DNA of 64,000 nucleotides from positions 248,001 through 312,000 of the forward strand of contig CAJQUW010007539.1 of the NCBI GenBank assembly GCA_907163375.1. Reading direction: 5' to 3'. The notes below the pieces were generated by a model, which was not told the origin of the DNA, searched no databases, and saw only the letters and a program-made list of their open reading frames with translations. The translations under genes and the position numbers were made by a program. This DNA comes from Prostheceraeus crozeri (taxonomy: Eukaryota; Platyhelminthes; Polycladida; Euryleptidae). Position 1 is the stretch's first letter. Every line of letters starts with the position of its first letter. Of this stretch, positions 44,201 through 59,200 are shown piece by piece.

Positions 44201-47200
44201 TGTGCTGTGTCACGCATTCAAATACTCATCACTCAATAGAAAGAGCACATTTTGGAGCTGCAAAAAGGTCATCAGTGCTAGAAGCTTCGAAAATACATTC
44301 CAAAGCTGTGTGATGGACTTATGCGTTGCATTCGGTGATGTCAAAGAGATGCATGAATCAAGATGCGCAGCCACTCGAAGAATGGTCAATCGCTGTGCAC
44401 GCAAACTCGGATCTGCAAAGTCTCTCGGCAATTGGAGAAAAGTGCTTCGATGTGGTCGACAATGCAAAGCTGGAATGACGTACTACGCAAAGGTATCAAT
44501 GACTCACTGTGAGAAGATGTGTCATCACAACGGAAAGCAATATTGCCGCAGATCAACCAAGCCTCGATGTATGTGTAAAGCAAATCAAGTCTATCAAAAA
44601 GGAAAGTGTCGATCGAAATGTCAAGCAAAGATAACACCTAAGCCAAAACCAAAACCAAAACCAAAGCCAACACAACCACCAAAGAGTAAGTCATAATGGA
44701 GCCAAAACATCTCTGCTCTTGATATGCATGACAGGATAGGTCGATCCATTCAAAATACGTTGATCTGAGGTATTTGTCAATATGCATCTATTTTACGTTG
44801 CATGGTAGCCTAATCATCATTTCGTCATAAGTAGAAAGATATTGACATTTAAGAGTCAAACTTGCAATATTGAATTCGATTACATTACACAGAAGTGTAA
44901 AAGATTGTATAAATATTTGCTAAGTTTACAACTATGAACAACAATAGACAGATACTATGTAATTTTCCAAATCAAGCTTATAATAAAACCGAAATAATAG
45001 TACATTTATAATTCAAAAATTCAAAATACAATTTTGTTTGAGATATGTAAATAAATGCAGTTCCAGTGAAGTTATCGGATACTCCAAATAATTGTCATCA
45101 AATCAGTAAATGGAGATTAACGGGATTGTGTAGATGAATGTGAATTGAAGTAACCGTACTGTAAGGAAGTTATTTCGCTACCACAAGACATCAAAAATAT
45201 CATTCAATTTACATGATTAAAAAATGTAAATTAGCACTTCCTCTCAAACATATGCAGTGAATCAACTACTATTTAGTTGATTTATAAGAAGTATTCAATA
45301 AATATTGAATATGAAAAGTTTCAGTGAAATTTACGACCAAGCCTACCAGATGATCTGGAAGCCAATCACCTTTTAAATTGATATAACAAAAGAAATTGGA
45401 TTGTAACCAGTACAATTCAAGGTGATCTGGTAGCCACATAAAGGTTTGGTAGCAAATTACCTACCAGAGCGTGGGATTTCACCATGTAGGCGGACGCTAC
45501 CAGATGAACACGCTCTGGTAGCCAAGAAAGCCAGACCATTTTCATTTGGGATGAAAGTTTTTGATGAGTTGGTTTCGCAGCGAATTTTTATTTCATTTGA
45601 TGGCTGTCGGTTTACAGTGTGAAGTAGCTACGAATGACTTAGCTACATAGTGGCATTACGAGAAACAAGATATTAAGTAATCGGGACTAATTTGAAGCGG
45701 GAAATGTTTGCTATTTCTGCTTTAGTTTCTACGCACTGACGTACAATCATGAAAAATCGTTCAAATTATGGCGGATCATGAGAACGTGAACTTCTTTCTT
45801 TCAGAAGGAGAATGCCGCTGCCGAGCGTATGGAGATCCACATTACAAGACTTATGATGGAGCCATCATTCATTTCCAAGGTCCTTGTCAATACACTCTCA
45901 CAAAAAGTCGAAGAAATGCAAAATGCCCATTCAACATTGAAGTTGACAATACAGAACAGATTCTCAATAAGCGACACAAACAGGTGTCATTCACTAAAAC
46001 AGTTCACATCAACATCAGAGGAGTGAAAGTGAAATTGGAAAAAGGAGGCATCTTCTTCGTAAGTGAAAGGGGCTGTCAAGTCAGCTGTGTATTATTGATA
46101 TTGTGTGTTGATCATGAGACTAGCCACATCGAACATCAAGTGCATCGTGCAATCAAACCATTTCAAGGTCACCAGACAGGACGCCCCAGACGTCCATAGC
46201 TGGAGAACACTGGCATGTATGTAATCATGATGAAAATGAAATCGGAAAACGCTTGTCACAATTCGTAAAGAAATCCGAACACATAGCCTATCTTCAATTG
46301 CATGAACATCAATGCGCTTTGTGGCACAAGCTTGATGAGTCTCATCAAAGCTGGCACGTGCTGAATTATGATGCATGTAGGCTACTTGTGCGACTTCATT
46401 CGGTTATTGTCAAACAGCTTAATCATTTTAGTCATCAAAGTACCTCAATCACTAAAGTCGCTCGCGGCTGACATTAATCGGCTTACATAAATGGAAAGTG
46501 ATTGGTGAATTTGATGAGTCGATAAATACAAAACTTCAATAGACTGATTCCTAGCCAATAGACCGACTAAAACGAAAACAACAAGACGATGATCTGAGTC
46601 GAAATCTGCTTATTTCAGCTGTCGAATAATTGGCCTCTAGCGGTGGGTGATCAAAAGGCTGTTTAAAATCATTCAGCTTATCAAATAGCATTTCTCTTTA
46701 ATCAGCTTTATTTATGGAGCTAGATCGCGTGGATATGTTTCTTCCGTGAGAGCTAGGCATCTCCGAGTAGATGGTCGCCTTATGAAAGTAGATAATGTAG
46801 CGTATGAACGAAGTCTGTGCACAAAGTGGTACACACTGAGCATCATTAAATTAAATGAGCTATCGTTATTATTGTGCATATTTAGGACATGGCTCCCAAT
46901 CAATGAGGCAGTTTCAATTGGAGAGTGAAAAGGCTGACCTCGCGTTTCATCTTCTAAACTCAGCTGATGTGATGCAGGATATTAATGGAATAGTCATACA
47001 ATCCATCCATTATAACCGCATGTTGAATGCAAATGAAAGAAGATGACATGATTGAACGATTCTTGTACAGTATGCACTTCTCGATCACGTGCAAGTACGG
47101 CACTTGTACAGTCAAAAGCTTCTTCTTCTTCTTCTTCTGTTTGGATATGTCATTCTCGATTGTGTGCATTTCAGGTCAACAACAAACGACATTATGGACA

Positions 47201-50200
47201 TGTCTACAATGGTCATGGCTTAGTCATCACGCGAAAAAGACTCAATGTTGAAGTACACCACAAGAGCTGTGGTATCAGAGTTCAATTTGATGGGCGAGTG
47301 AACGCTCAAGTGATTGTGAATCGCAGTCATTACTCGCGGAAGATGGTTGGCATTTGCGGCAACTGCGATGGAAATAGAGACAACGACTATACGTAAGTAC
47401 TCTATCAAGTCAACAAAAGATCCTCACGTAGCTTAGGATACATGCAGCCCACCGTCTTTGAGAGTCTTTCCTTAAAGACTTCATATCATACAACACGCAC
47501 AGTGCAATTTTCACTTCCAGCCTCATATTACACAAATGAATGTACATGCAAATGTTTGACATGACTCAAAATAGTTTCTGCATGTCACAAGGTTTCCTTG
47601 TCAACATGATTACCATTGACCAGATTGCATATTTTAATTTTCAGGACTAAAGGAGGAAAACGCATCTCCAAAAGCAACAAAGAAGTATACAACTTGGTTG
47701 CGGACTCTTTCCGTGTCAAATCAAAACAATCAGATCCCAAATGTAAACCTCCTCCGCCTAAACCAGCATGCAGCAAGCAGAATATAAGGAGAGTACATGT
47801 GCTGTGTCACGCATTCAAATACTCATCACTCAATAGAAAGAGCACATTTTGGAGCTGCAAAAAGGTCATCAGTGCTAGAAGCTTCGAAAATACATTCCAA
47901 AGCTGTGTGATGGACTTATGCGTTGCATTCGGTGATGTCAAAGAGATGCATGAATCAAGATGCGCAGCCACTCGAAGAATGGTCAATCGCTGTGCACGCA
48001 AACTCGGATCTGCAAAGTCTCTCGGCAATTGGAGAAAAGTGCTTCGATGTGGTCGACAATGCAAAGCTGGAATGACGTACTACGCAAAGGTATCAATGAC
48101 TCACTGTGAGAAGATGTGTCATCACAACGGAAAGCAATATTGCCGCAGATCAACCAAGCCTCGATGTATGTGTAAAGCAAATCAAGTCTATCAAAAAGGA
48201 AAGTGTCGATCGAAATGTCAAGCAAAGACAACACCTAAGCCAAAACCAAAACCAAAACCAAAGCCAACACAACCACCAAAGAGTAAGTCATAATGGAGCC
48301 AAAACATCTCTGCTCTTGATATGCATGACAAGATAGGTCGATCAATTCAAAATATGTTGATCTGAGGTATTTGTCAATATGCATCTATTTTACGTTGCAT
48401 GGTAGCCTAATCATCATTTCGTCATAAGTAGAAAGATATTGACATTTAAGAGTCAAACTTGCAATATTGAATTCGATTACATTACACAGAAGTGTAAAAG
48501 ATTGTATAAATATTTGCTAAGTTTACAACTATGAACAACAATAGACAGATACTATGTAATTTTCCAAATCAAGCTTATAATAAAACCGAAATAATAGTAC
48601 ATTTATAATTCAAAAATTCAAAATACAATTTTGTTTGAGATATGTAAATAAATGCAGTTCCAGTGAAGTTATCGGATATTCCAAATAATTGTCATCAAAT
48701 CAGTAAATGGAGATTAACGGGATTGTGTAGATGAATGTGAATTGAAGTAACCGTACTGTAAAGAAGTTATTTCGCTACCACAAGACATCAAAAATATCAT
48801 TCAATTTACATGGTTAAAAAATGTAAATTAGCACTTCCTCTCAAACATATGCAGTGAATCAACTACTATTTAGTTGATTTATAAGAAGTATTCAATAAAT
48901 ATTGAATATGAAAAGTTTCAGTGAAATTTACGACCAAGCCTACCAGATGATCTGGAAGCCAATCACCTTTTAAATTGATATAACAAAAGAAATTGGATTG
49001 TAACCAGTACAATTCAAGGTGATCTGGTAGCCACATAAAGGTTTGGTAGCAAATTACCTACCAGAGCGTGGGATTTCACCATGTAGGCGGACGCTACCAG
49101 ATGAACACGCTCTGGTAGCCAAGAAAGCCAGATCATTTTCATTTGGGATGAAAGTTTTTGATGAGTTGGTTTCGCAGCGAATTTTTATTTCATTTGATGG
49201 CTGTCGGTTTACAGTGTGAAGTAGCTACGAATGACTTAGCTACATAGTGGCATTACGAGAAACAAGATATTAAGTAATCGGGACTAATTTGAAGCGGGAA
49301 ATGTTTGCTATTTCTGCTTTAGTTTCTACGCACTGACGTACAATCATGAAAAATCGTTCAAATTATGGCGGATCATGAGAACGTGAACTTCTTTCTTTCA
49401 GAAGGAGAATGCCGCTGCCGAGCGTATGGAGATCCACATTACAAGACTTATGATGGAGCCATCATTCATTTCCAAGGTCCTTGTCAATACACTCTCACAA
49501 AAAGTCGAAGAAATGCAAAATGCCCATTCAACATTGAAGTTGACAATACAGAACAGATTCTCAATAAGCGACACAAACAGGTGTCATTCACTAAAACAGT
49601 TCACATCAACATCAGAGGAGTGAAAGTGAAATTGGAAAAAGGAGGCATCTTCTTCGTAAGTGAAAGGGGCTGTCAAGTCAGCTGTGTATTATTGATATTG
49701 TGTGTTGATCATGAGACTAGCCACATCGAACATCAAGTGCATCGTGCAATCAAACCATTTCAAGGTCACCAGACAGGACGCCCCAGACGTCCATAGCTGG
49801 AGAACACTGGCATGTATGTAATCATGATGAAAATGAAATCGGAAAACGCTTGTCACAATTCGTAAAGAAATCCGAACACATAGCCTATCTTCAATTGCAT
49901 GAACATCAATGCGCTTTGTGGCACAAGCTTGATGAGTCTCATCAAAGCTGGCACGTGCTGAATTATGATGCATGTAGGCTACTTGTGCGACTTCATTCGG
50001 TTATTGTCAAACAGCTTAATCATTTTAGTCATCAAAGTACCTCAATCACTAAAGTCGCTCGCGGCTGACATTAATCGGCTTACATAAATGGAAAGTGATT
50101 GGTGAATTTGATGAGTCGATAAATACAAAACTTCAATAGACTGATTCCTAGCCAATAGACCGACTAAAACGAAAACAACAAGACGATGATCTGAGTCGAA

Positions 50201-53200
50201 ATCTGCTTATTTCGGCTGTCGAATAATTTGCCTCTAGCGGTGGGTGATCAAAAGGCTGTCTAAAATCATTCAGCTTATCAAATAGCATTTCTCTTTAATC
50301 AGCTTTATTTATGGAGCTAGATCGCGTGGATATGTTTCTTCCGTGAGAGCTAGGCATCTCCGAGTAGATGGTCGCCTTATGAAAGTAGATAATGTAGCGT
50401 ATGAACGATGTCTGTGCACAAAGTGGTACACACTGAGCATCATTAAATTAAATGAGCTATCGTTATTATTGTGCATAGTTAGGACATGGCTCCCAATCAA
50501 TGAGGCAGTTTCAATTGGAGAGTGAAAAGGCTGACCTCGCGTTTCATCTTCTAAACTCAGCTGATGTGATGCAGGATATTAATGGAATAGTCATACAATC
50601 CATCCATTATAACCGCATGTTGAATGCAAATGAAAGAAGATGACATGATTGAACGATTCTTGTACAGTATGCACTTCTCGATCACGTGCAAGTACGGCAC
50701 TTGTACAGTCAAAAGCTTCTTCTTCTTCTTCTTCTGTTTGGATATGTCATTCTCGATTGTGTGCATTTCAGGTCAACAACAAACGACATTATGGACATGT
50801 CTACAATGGTCATGGCTTAGTCATCACGCGAAAAAGACTCAATGTTGAAGTACACCACAAGAGCTGTGGTATCAGAGTTCAATTTGATGGGCGAGTGAAC
50901 GCTCAAGTGATTGTGAATCGCAGTCATTACTCGCGGAAGATGGTTGGCATTTGCGGCAACTGCGATGGAAATAGAGACAACGACTATACGTAAGTACTCT
51001 ATCAAGTCAACAAAAGATCCTCACGTAGCTTAGGATACATGCAGCCCACCGTCTTTGAGAGCCTTTCCTTAAAGACTTCATATCATACAACACGCACAGT
51101 GCAATTTTCACTTCCAGCCTCATATTACACAAATGAATGTACATGCAAATGTTTGACATGACTCAAAATAGTTTCTGCATGTCACAAGGTTTCCTTGTCA
51201 ACATGATTACCATTGACCAGATTGCATATTTTAATTTTCAGGACTAAAGGAGGAAAACGCATCTCCAAAAGCAACAAAGAAGTATACAACTTGGTTGCGG
51301 ACTCTTTCCGTGTCAAATCAAAACAATCAGATCCCAAATGTAAACCTCCTCCGCCTAAACCAGCATGCAGCAAGCAGAATATAAGGAGAGTACATGTGCT
51401 GTGTCACGCATTCAAATACTCATCACTCAATAGAAAGAGCACATTTTGGAGCTGCAAAAAGGTCATCAGTGCTAGAAGCTTCGAAAATACATTCCAAAGC
51501 TGTGTGATGGACTTATGCGTTGCATTCGGTGATGTCAAAGAGATGCATGAATCAAGATGCGCAGCCACTCGAAGAATGGTCAATCGCTGTGCACGCAAAC
51601 TCGGATCTGCAAAGTCTCTCGGCAATTGGAGAAAAGTGCTTCGATGTGGTCGACAATGCAAAGCTGGAATGACGTACTACGCAAAGGTATCAATGACTCA
51701 CTGTGAGAAGATGTGTCATCACAACGGAAAGCAATATTGCCGCAGATCAACCAAGCCTCGATGTATGTGTAAAGCAAATCAAGTCTATCAAAAAGGAAAG
51801 TGTCGATCGAAATGTCAAGCAAAGACAACACCTAAGCCAAAACCAAAACCAAAGCCAACACAACCACCAAAGAGTAAGTCATAATGGAGCCAAAACATCT
51901 CTGCTCTTGATATGCATGACAGGATAGGTCGATCAATTCAAAATATGTTGATCTGAGGTATTTGTCAATATGCATCTATTTTACGTTGCATGGTAGCCTA
52001 ATCATCATTTCGTCATAAGTAGAAAGATATTGACATTTAAGAGTCAAACTTGCAATATTGAATTCGATTACATTACACAGAAGTGTAAAAGATTGTATAA
52101 ATATTTGCTAAGTTTACAACTATGAACAACAATAGACAGATACTATGTAATTTTCCAAATCAAGCTTATAATAAAACCGAAATAATAGTACATTTATAAT
52201 TCAAAAATTCAAAATACAATTTTGTTTGAGATATGTAAATAAATGCAGTTCCAGTGAAGTTATCGGATATTCCAAATAATTGTCATCAAATCAGTAAATG
52301 GAGATTAACGGGATTGTGTAGATGAATGTGAATTGAAGTAACCGTACTGTAAAGAAGTTATTTCGCTACCACAAGACATCAAAAATATCATTCAATTTAC
52401 ATGGTTAAAAAATGTAAATTAGCACTTCCTCTCAAACATATGCAGTGAATCAACTACTATTTAGTTGATTTATAAGAAGCATTCAATAAATATTGAATAT
52501 GAAAAGTTTCAGTGAAATTTACGACCAAGCCTACCAGATGATCTGGAAGCCAATCACCTTTTAAATTGATATAACAAAAGAAATTGGATTGTAACCAGTA
52601 CAATTCAAGGTGATCTGGTAGCCACATAAAGGTTTGGTAGCAAATTACCTACCAGAGCGTGGGATTTCACCATGTAGGCGGACGCTACCAGATGAACACG
52701 CTCTGGTAGCCAAGAAAGCCAGATCATTTTCATTTGGGATGAAAGTTTTTGATGAGTTGGTTTCGCAGCGAATTTTTATTTCATTTGATGGCTGTCGGTT
52801 TACAGTGTGAAGTAGCTACGAATGACTTAGCTACATAGTGGCATTACGAGAAACAAGATATTAAGTAATCGGGACTAATTTGAAGCGGGAAATGTTTGCT
52901 ATTTCTGCTTTAGTTTCTACGCACTGACGTACAATCATGAAAAATCGTTCAAATTATGGCGGATCATGAGAACGTGAACTTCTTTCTTTCAGAAGGAGAA
53001 TGCCGCTGCCGAGCGTATGGAGATCCACATTACAAGACTTATGATGGAGCCATCATTCATTTCCAAGGTCCTTGTCAATACACTCTCACAAAAAGTCGAA
53101 GAAATGCAAAATGCCCATTCAACATTGAAGTTGACAATACAGAACAGATTCTCAATAAGCGACACAAACAGGTGTCATTCACTAAAACAGTTCACATCAA

Positions 53201-56200
53201 CATCAGAGGAGTGAAAGTGAAATTGGAAAAAGGAGGCATCTTCTTCGTAAGTGAAAGGGGCTGTCAAGTCAGCTGTGTATTATTGATATTGTGTGTTGAT
53301 CATGAGACTAGCCACATCGAACATCAAGTGCATCGTGCAATCAAACCATTTCAAGGTCACCAGGCAGGACGCCCCAGACGTCCATAGCTGGAGAACACTG
53401 GCATGTATGTAATCATGATGAAAATGAAATCGGAAAACGCTTGTCACAATTCGTAAAGAAATCCGAACACATAGCCTATCTTCAATTGCATGAACATCAA
53501 TGCGCTTTGTGGCACAAGCTTGATGAGTCTCATCAAAGCTGGCACGTGCTGAATTATGATGCATGTAGGCTACTTGTGCGACTTCATTCGGTTATTGTCA
53601 AACAGCTTAATCATTTTAGTCATCAAAGTACCTCAATCACTAAAGTCGCTCGCGGCTGACATTAATCGGCTTACATAAATGGAAAGTGATTGGTGAATTT
53701 GATGAGTCGATAAATACAAAACTTCAATAGACTGATTCCTAGCCAATAGACCGACTAAAACGAAAACAACAAGACGATGATCTGAGTCGAAATCTGCTTA
53801 TTTCGGCTGTCGAATAATTGGCCTCTAGCGGTGGGTGATCAAAAGGCTGTATAAAATCATTCAGCTTATCAAATAGCATTTCTCTCTAATCAGCTTTATT
53901 TATGGAGCTAGATCGCGTGGATATGTTTCTTCCGGCCGTGAGAGCTAGGCATCTCCGAGTAGATGGTCGCCTTATGAAAGTAGATAATGTAGCGTATGAA
54001 CGAAGTCTGTGCACAAAGTGGTACACACTGAGCATCATTAAATTAAATGAGCTATCGTTATTATTGTGCATATTTAGGACATGGCTCCCAATCAATGAGG
54101 CAGTTTCAATTGGAGAGTGAAAAGGCTGACCTCGCGTTTCATCTTCTAAACTCAGCTGATGTGATGCAGGATATTAATGGAATAGTCATACAATCCATCC
54201 ATTATAACCGCATGTTGAATGCAAATGAAAGAAGATGACATGATTGAACGATTCTTGTACAGTATGCACTTCTCGATCACGTGCAAGTACGGCACTTGTA
54301 CAGTCAAAAGCTTCTTCTTCTTCTTCTTCTGTTTGGATATGTCATTCTCGATTGTGTGCATTTCAGGTCAACAACAAACGACATTATGGACATGTCTACA
54401 ATGGTCATGGCTTAGTCATCACGCGAAAAAGACTCAATGTTGAAGTACACCACAAGAGCTGTGGTATCAGAGTTCAATTTGATGGGCGAGTGAACGCTCA
54501 AGTGATTGTGAATCGCAGTCATTACTCGCGGAAGATGGTTGGCATTTGCGGCAACTGCGATGGAAATAGAGACAACGACTATACGTAAGTACTCTATCAA
54601 GTCAACAAAAGATCCTCACGTAGCTTAGGATACATGCAGCCCACCGTCTTTGAGAGTCTTTCCTTAAAGACTTCATATCATACAACACGCACAGTGCAAT
54701 TTTCACTTCCAGCCTCATATTACACAAATGAATGTACATGCAAATGTTTGACATGACTCAAAATAGTTTCTGCATGTCACAAGGTTTCCTTGTCAACATG
54801 ATTACCATTGACCAGATTGCATATTTTAATTTTCAGGACTAAAGGAGGAAAACGCATCTCCAAAAGCAACAAAGAAGTATACAACTTGGTTGCGGACTCT
54901 TTCCGTGTCAAATCAAAACAATCAGATCCCAAATGTAAACCTCCTCCGCCTAAACCAGCATGCAGCAAGCAGAATATAAGGAGAGTACATGTGCTGTGTC
55001 ACGCATTCAAATACTCATCACTCAATAGAAAGAGCACATTTTGGAGCTGCAAAAAGGTCATCAGTGCTAGAAGCTTCGAAAATACATTCCAAAGCTGTGT
55101 GATGGACTTATGCGTTGCATTCGGTGATGTCAAAGAGATGCATGAATCAAGATGCGCAGCCACTCGAAGAATGGTCAATCGCTGTGCACGCAAACTCGGA
55201 TCTGCAAAGTCTCTCGGCAATTGGAGAAAAGTGCTTCGATGTGGTCGACAATGCAAAGCTGGAATGACGTACTACGCAAAGGTATCAATGACTCACTGTG
55301 AGAAGATGTGTCATCACAACGGAAAGCAATATTGCCGCAGATCAACCAAGCCTCGATGTATGTGTAAAGCAAATCAAGTCTATCAAAAAGGAAAGTGTCG
55401 ATCGAAATGTCAAGCAAAGACAACACCTAAGCCAAAACCAAAACCAAAGCCAACACAACCACCAAAGAGTAAGTCATAATGGAGCCAAAACATCTCTGCT
55501 CTTGATATGCATGACAGGATAGGTCGATCAATTCAAAATATGTTGATCTGATGTATTTGTCAATATGCATCTATTTTACGTTGCATGGTAGCCTAATCAT
55601 CATTTCGTCATAAGTAGAAAGATATTGACATTTAAGAGTCAAACTTGCAATATTGAATTCGATTACATTACACAGAAGTGTAAAAGATTGTATAAATATT
55701 TGCTAAGTTTACAACTATGAACAACAATAGACAGATACTATGTAATTTTCCAAATCAAGCTTATAATAAAACCGAAATAATAGTACATTTATAATTCAAA
55801 AATTCAAAATACAATTTTGTTTGAGATATGTAAATAAATGCAGTTCCAGTGAAGTTATCGGATATTCCAAATAATTGTCATCAAATCAGTAAATGGAGAT
55901 TAACGGGATTGTGTAGATGAATGTGAATTGAAGTAACCGTACTGTAAAGAAGTTATTTCGCTACCACAAGACATCAAAAATATCATTCAATTTACATGGT
56001 TAAAAAATGTAAATTAGCACTTCCTCTCAAACATATGCAGTGAATCAACTACTATTTAGTTGATTTATAAGAAGCATTCAATAAATATTGAATATGAAAA
56101 GTTTCAGTGAAATTTACGACCAAGCCTACCAGATGATCTGGAAGCCAATCACCTTTTAAATTGATATAACAAAAGAAATTGGATTGTAACCAGTACAATT

Positions 56201-59200
56201 CAAGGTGATCTGGTAGCCACATAAAGGTTTGGTAGCAAATTACCTACCAGAGCGTGGGATTTCACCATGTAGGCGGACGCTACCAGATGAACACGCTCTG
56301 GTAGCCAAGAAAGCCAGATCATTTTCATTTGGGATGAAAGTTTTTGATGAGTTGGTTTCGCAGCGAATTTTTATTTCATTTGATGGCTGTCGGTTTACAG
56401 TGTGAAGTAGCTATGAATGACTTAGCTACATAGTGGCATTACGAGAAACAAGATATTAAGTAATAGGGACTAATTTGAAGCGGGAAATGTTTGCTATTTC
56501 TGCTTTAGTTTCTACGCACTGACGTACAATCATGAAAAATCGTTCAAATTATGGCGGATCATGAGAACGTGAACTTCTTTCTTTCAGAAGGAGAATGCCG
56601 CTGCCGAGCGTATGGAGATCCACATTACAAGACTTATGATGGAGCCATCATTCATTTCCAAGGTCCTTGTCAATACACTCTCACAAAAAGTCGAAGAAAT
56701 GCAAAATGCCCATTCAACATTGAAGTTGACAATACAGAACAGATTCTCAATAAGCGACACAAACAGGTGTCATTCACTAAAACAGTTCACATCAACATCA
56801 GAGGAGTGAAAGTGAAATTGGAAAAAGGAGGCATCTTCTTCGTAAGTGAAAGGGGCTGTCAAGTCAGCTGTGTATTATTGATATTGTGTGTTGATCATGA
56901 GACTAGCCACATCGAACATCAAGTGCATCGTGCAATCAAACCATTTCAAGGTCACCAGGCAGGACGCCCCAGACGTCCATAGCTGGAGAACACTGGCATG
57001 TATGTAATCATGATGAAAATGAAATCGGAAAACGCTTGTCACAATTCGTAAAGAAATCCGAACACATAGCCTATCTTCAATTGCATGAACATCAATGCGC
57101 TTTGTGGCACAAGCTTGATGAGTCTCATCAAAGCTGGCACGTGCTGAATTATGATGCATGTAGGCTACTTGTGCGACTTCATTCGGTTATTGTCAAACAG
57201 CTTAATCATTTTAGTCATCAAAGTACCTCAATCACTAAAGTCGCTCGCGGCTGACATTAATCGGCTTACATAAATGGAAAGTGATTGGTGAATTTGATGA
57301 GTCGATAAATACAAAACTTCAATAGACTGATTCCTAGCCAATAGACCGACTAAAACGAAAACAACAAGACGATGATCTGAGTCGAAATCTGCTTATTTCG
57401 GCTGTCGAATAATTTGCCTCTAGCGGTGGGTGATCAAAAGGCTGTTTAAAATCATTCAGCTTATCAAATAGCATTTCTCTTTAATCAGCTTTATTTATGG
57501 AGCTAGATCGCGTGGATATGTTTCTTCCGTGAGAGCTAGGCATCTCCGAGTAGATGGTCGCCTTATGAAAGTAGATAATGTAGCGTATGAACGAAGTCTG
57601 TGCACAAAGTGGTACACACTGAGCATCATTAAATTAAATGAGCTATCGTTATTATTGTGCATATTTAGGACATGGCTCCCAATCAATGAGGCAGTTTCAA
57701 TTGGAGAGTGAAAAGGCTGACCTCGCGTTTCATCTTCTAAACTCAGCTGATGTGATGCAGGATATTAATGGAATAGTCATACAATCCATCCATTATAACC
57801 GCATGTTGAATGCAAATGAAAGAAGATGACATGATTGAACGATTCTTGTACAGTATGCACTTCTCGATCACGTGCAAGTACGGCACTTGTACAGTCAAAA
57901 GCTTCTTCTTCTTCTTCTTCTGTTTGGATATGTCATTCTCGATTGTGTGCATTTCAGGTCAACAACAAACGACATTATGGACATGTCTACAATGGTCATG
58001 GCTTAGTCATCACGCGAAAAAGACTCAATGTTGAAGTACACCACAAGAGCTGTGGTATCAGAGTTCAATTTGATGGGCGAGTGAACGCTCAAGTGATTGT
58101 GAATCGCAGTCATTACTCGCGGAAGATGGTTGGCATTTGCGGCAACTGCGATGGAAATAGAGACAACGACTATACGTAAGTACTCTATCAAGTCAACAAA
58201 AGATCCTCACGTAGCTTAGGATACATGCAGCCCACCGTCTTTGAGAGCCTTTCCTTAAAGACTTCATATCATACAACACGCACAGTGCAATTTTCACTTC
58301 CAGCCTCATATTACACAAATGAATGTACAGTACATGCAAATGTTTGACATGACTCAAAATAGTTTCTGCATGTCACAAGGTTTCCTTGTCAACATGATTA
58401 CCATTGACCAGATTGCATATTTTAATTTTCAGGACTAAAGGAGGAAAACGCATCTCCAAAAGCAACAAAGAAGTATACAACTTGGTTGCGGACTCTTTCC
58501 GTGTCAAATCAAAACAATCAGATCCCAAATGTAAACCTCCTCCGCCTAAACCAGCATGCAGCAAGCAGAATATAAGGAGAGTACATGTGCTGTGTCACGC
58601 ATTCAAATACTCATCACTCAATAGAAAGAGCACATTTTGGAGCTGCAAAAAGGTCATCAGTGCTAGAAGCTTCGAAAATACATTCCAAAGCTGTGTGATG
58701 GACTTATGCGTTGCATTCGGTGATGTCAAAGAGATGCATGAATCAAGATGCGCAGCCACTCGAAGAATGGTCAATCGCTGTGCACGCAAACTCGGATCTG
58801 CAAAGTCTCTCGGCAATTGGAGAAAAGTGCTTCGATGTGGTCGACAATGCAAAGCTGGAATGACGTACTACGCAAAGGTATCAATGACTCACTGTGAGAA
58901 GATGTGTCATCACAACGGAAAGCAATATTGCCGCAGATCAACCAAGCCTCGATGTATGTGTAAAGCAAATCAAGTCTATCAAAAAGGAAAGTGTCGATCG
59001 AAATGTCAAGCAAAGACAACACCTAAGCCAAAACCAAAACCAAAGCCAACACAACCACCAAAGAGTAAGTCATAATGGAGCCAAAACATCTCTGCTCTTG
59101 ATATGCATGACAGGATAGGTCGATCAATTCAAAATATGTTGATCTGATGTATTTGTCAATATGCATCTATTTTACGTTGCATGGTAGCCTAATCATCATT

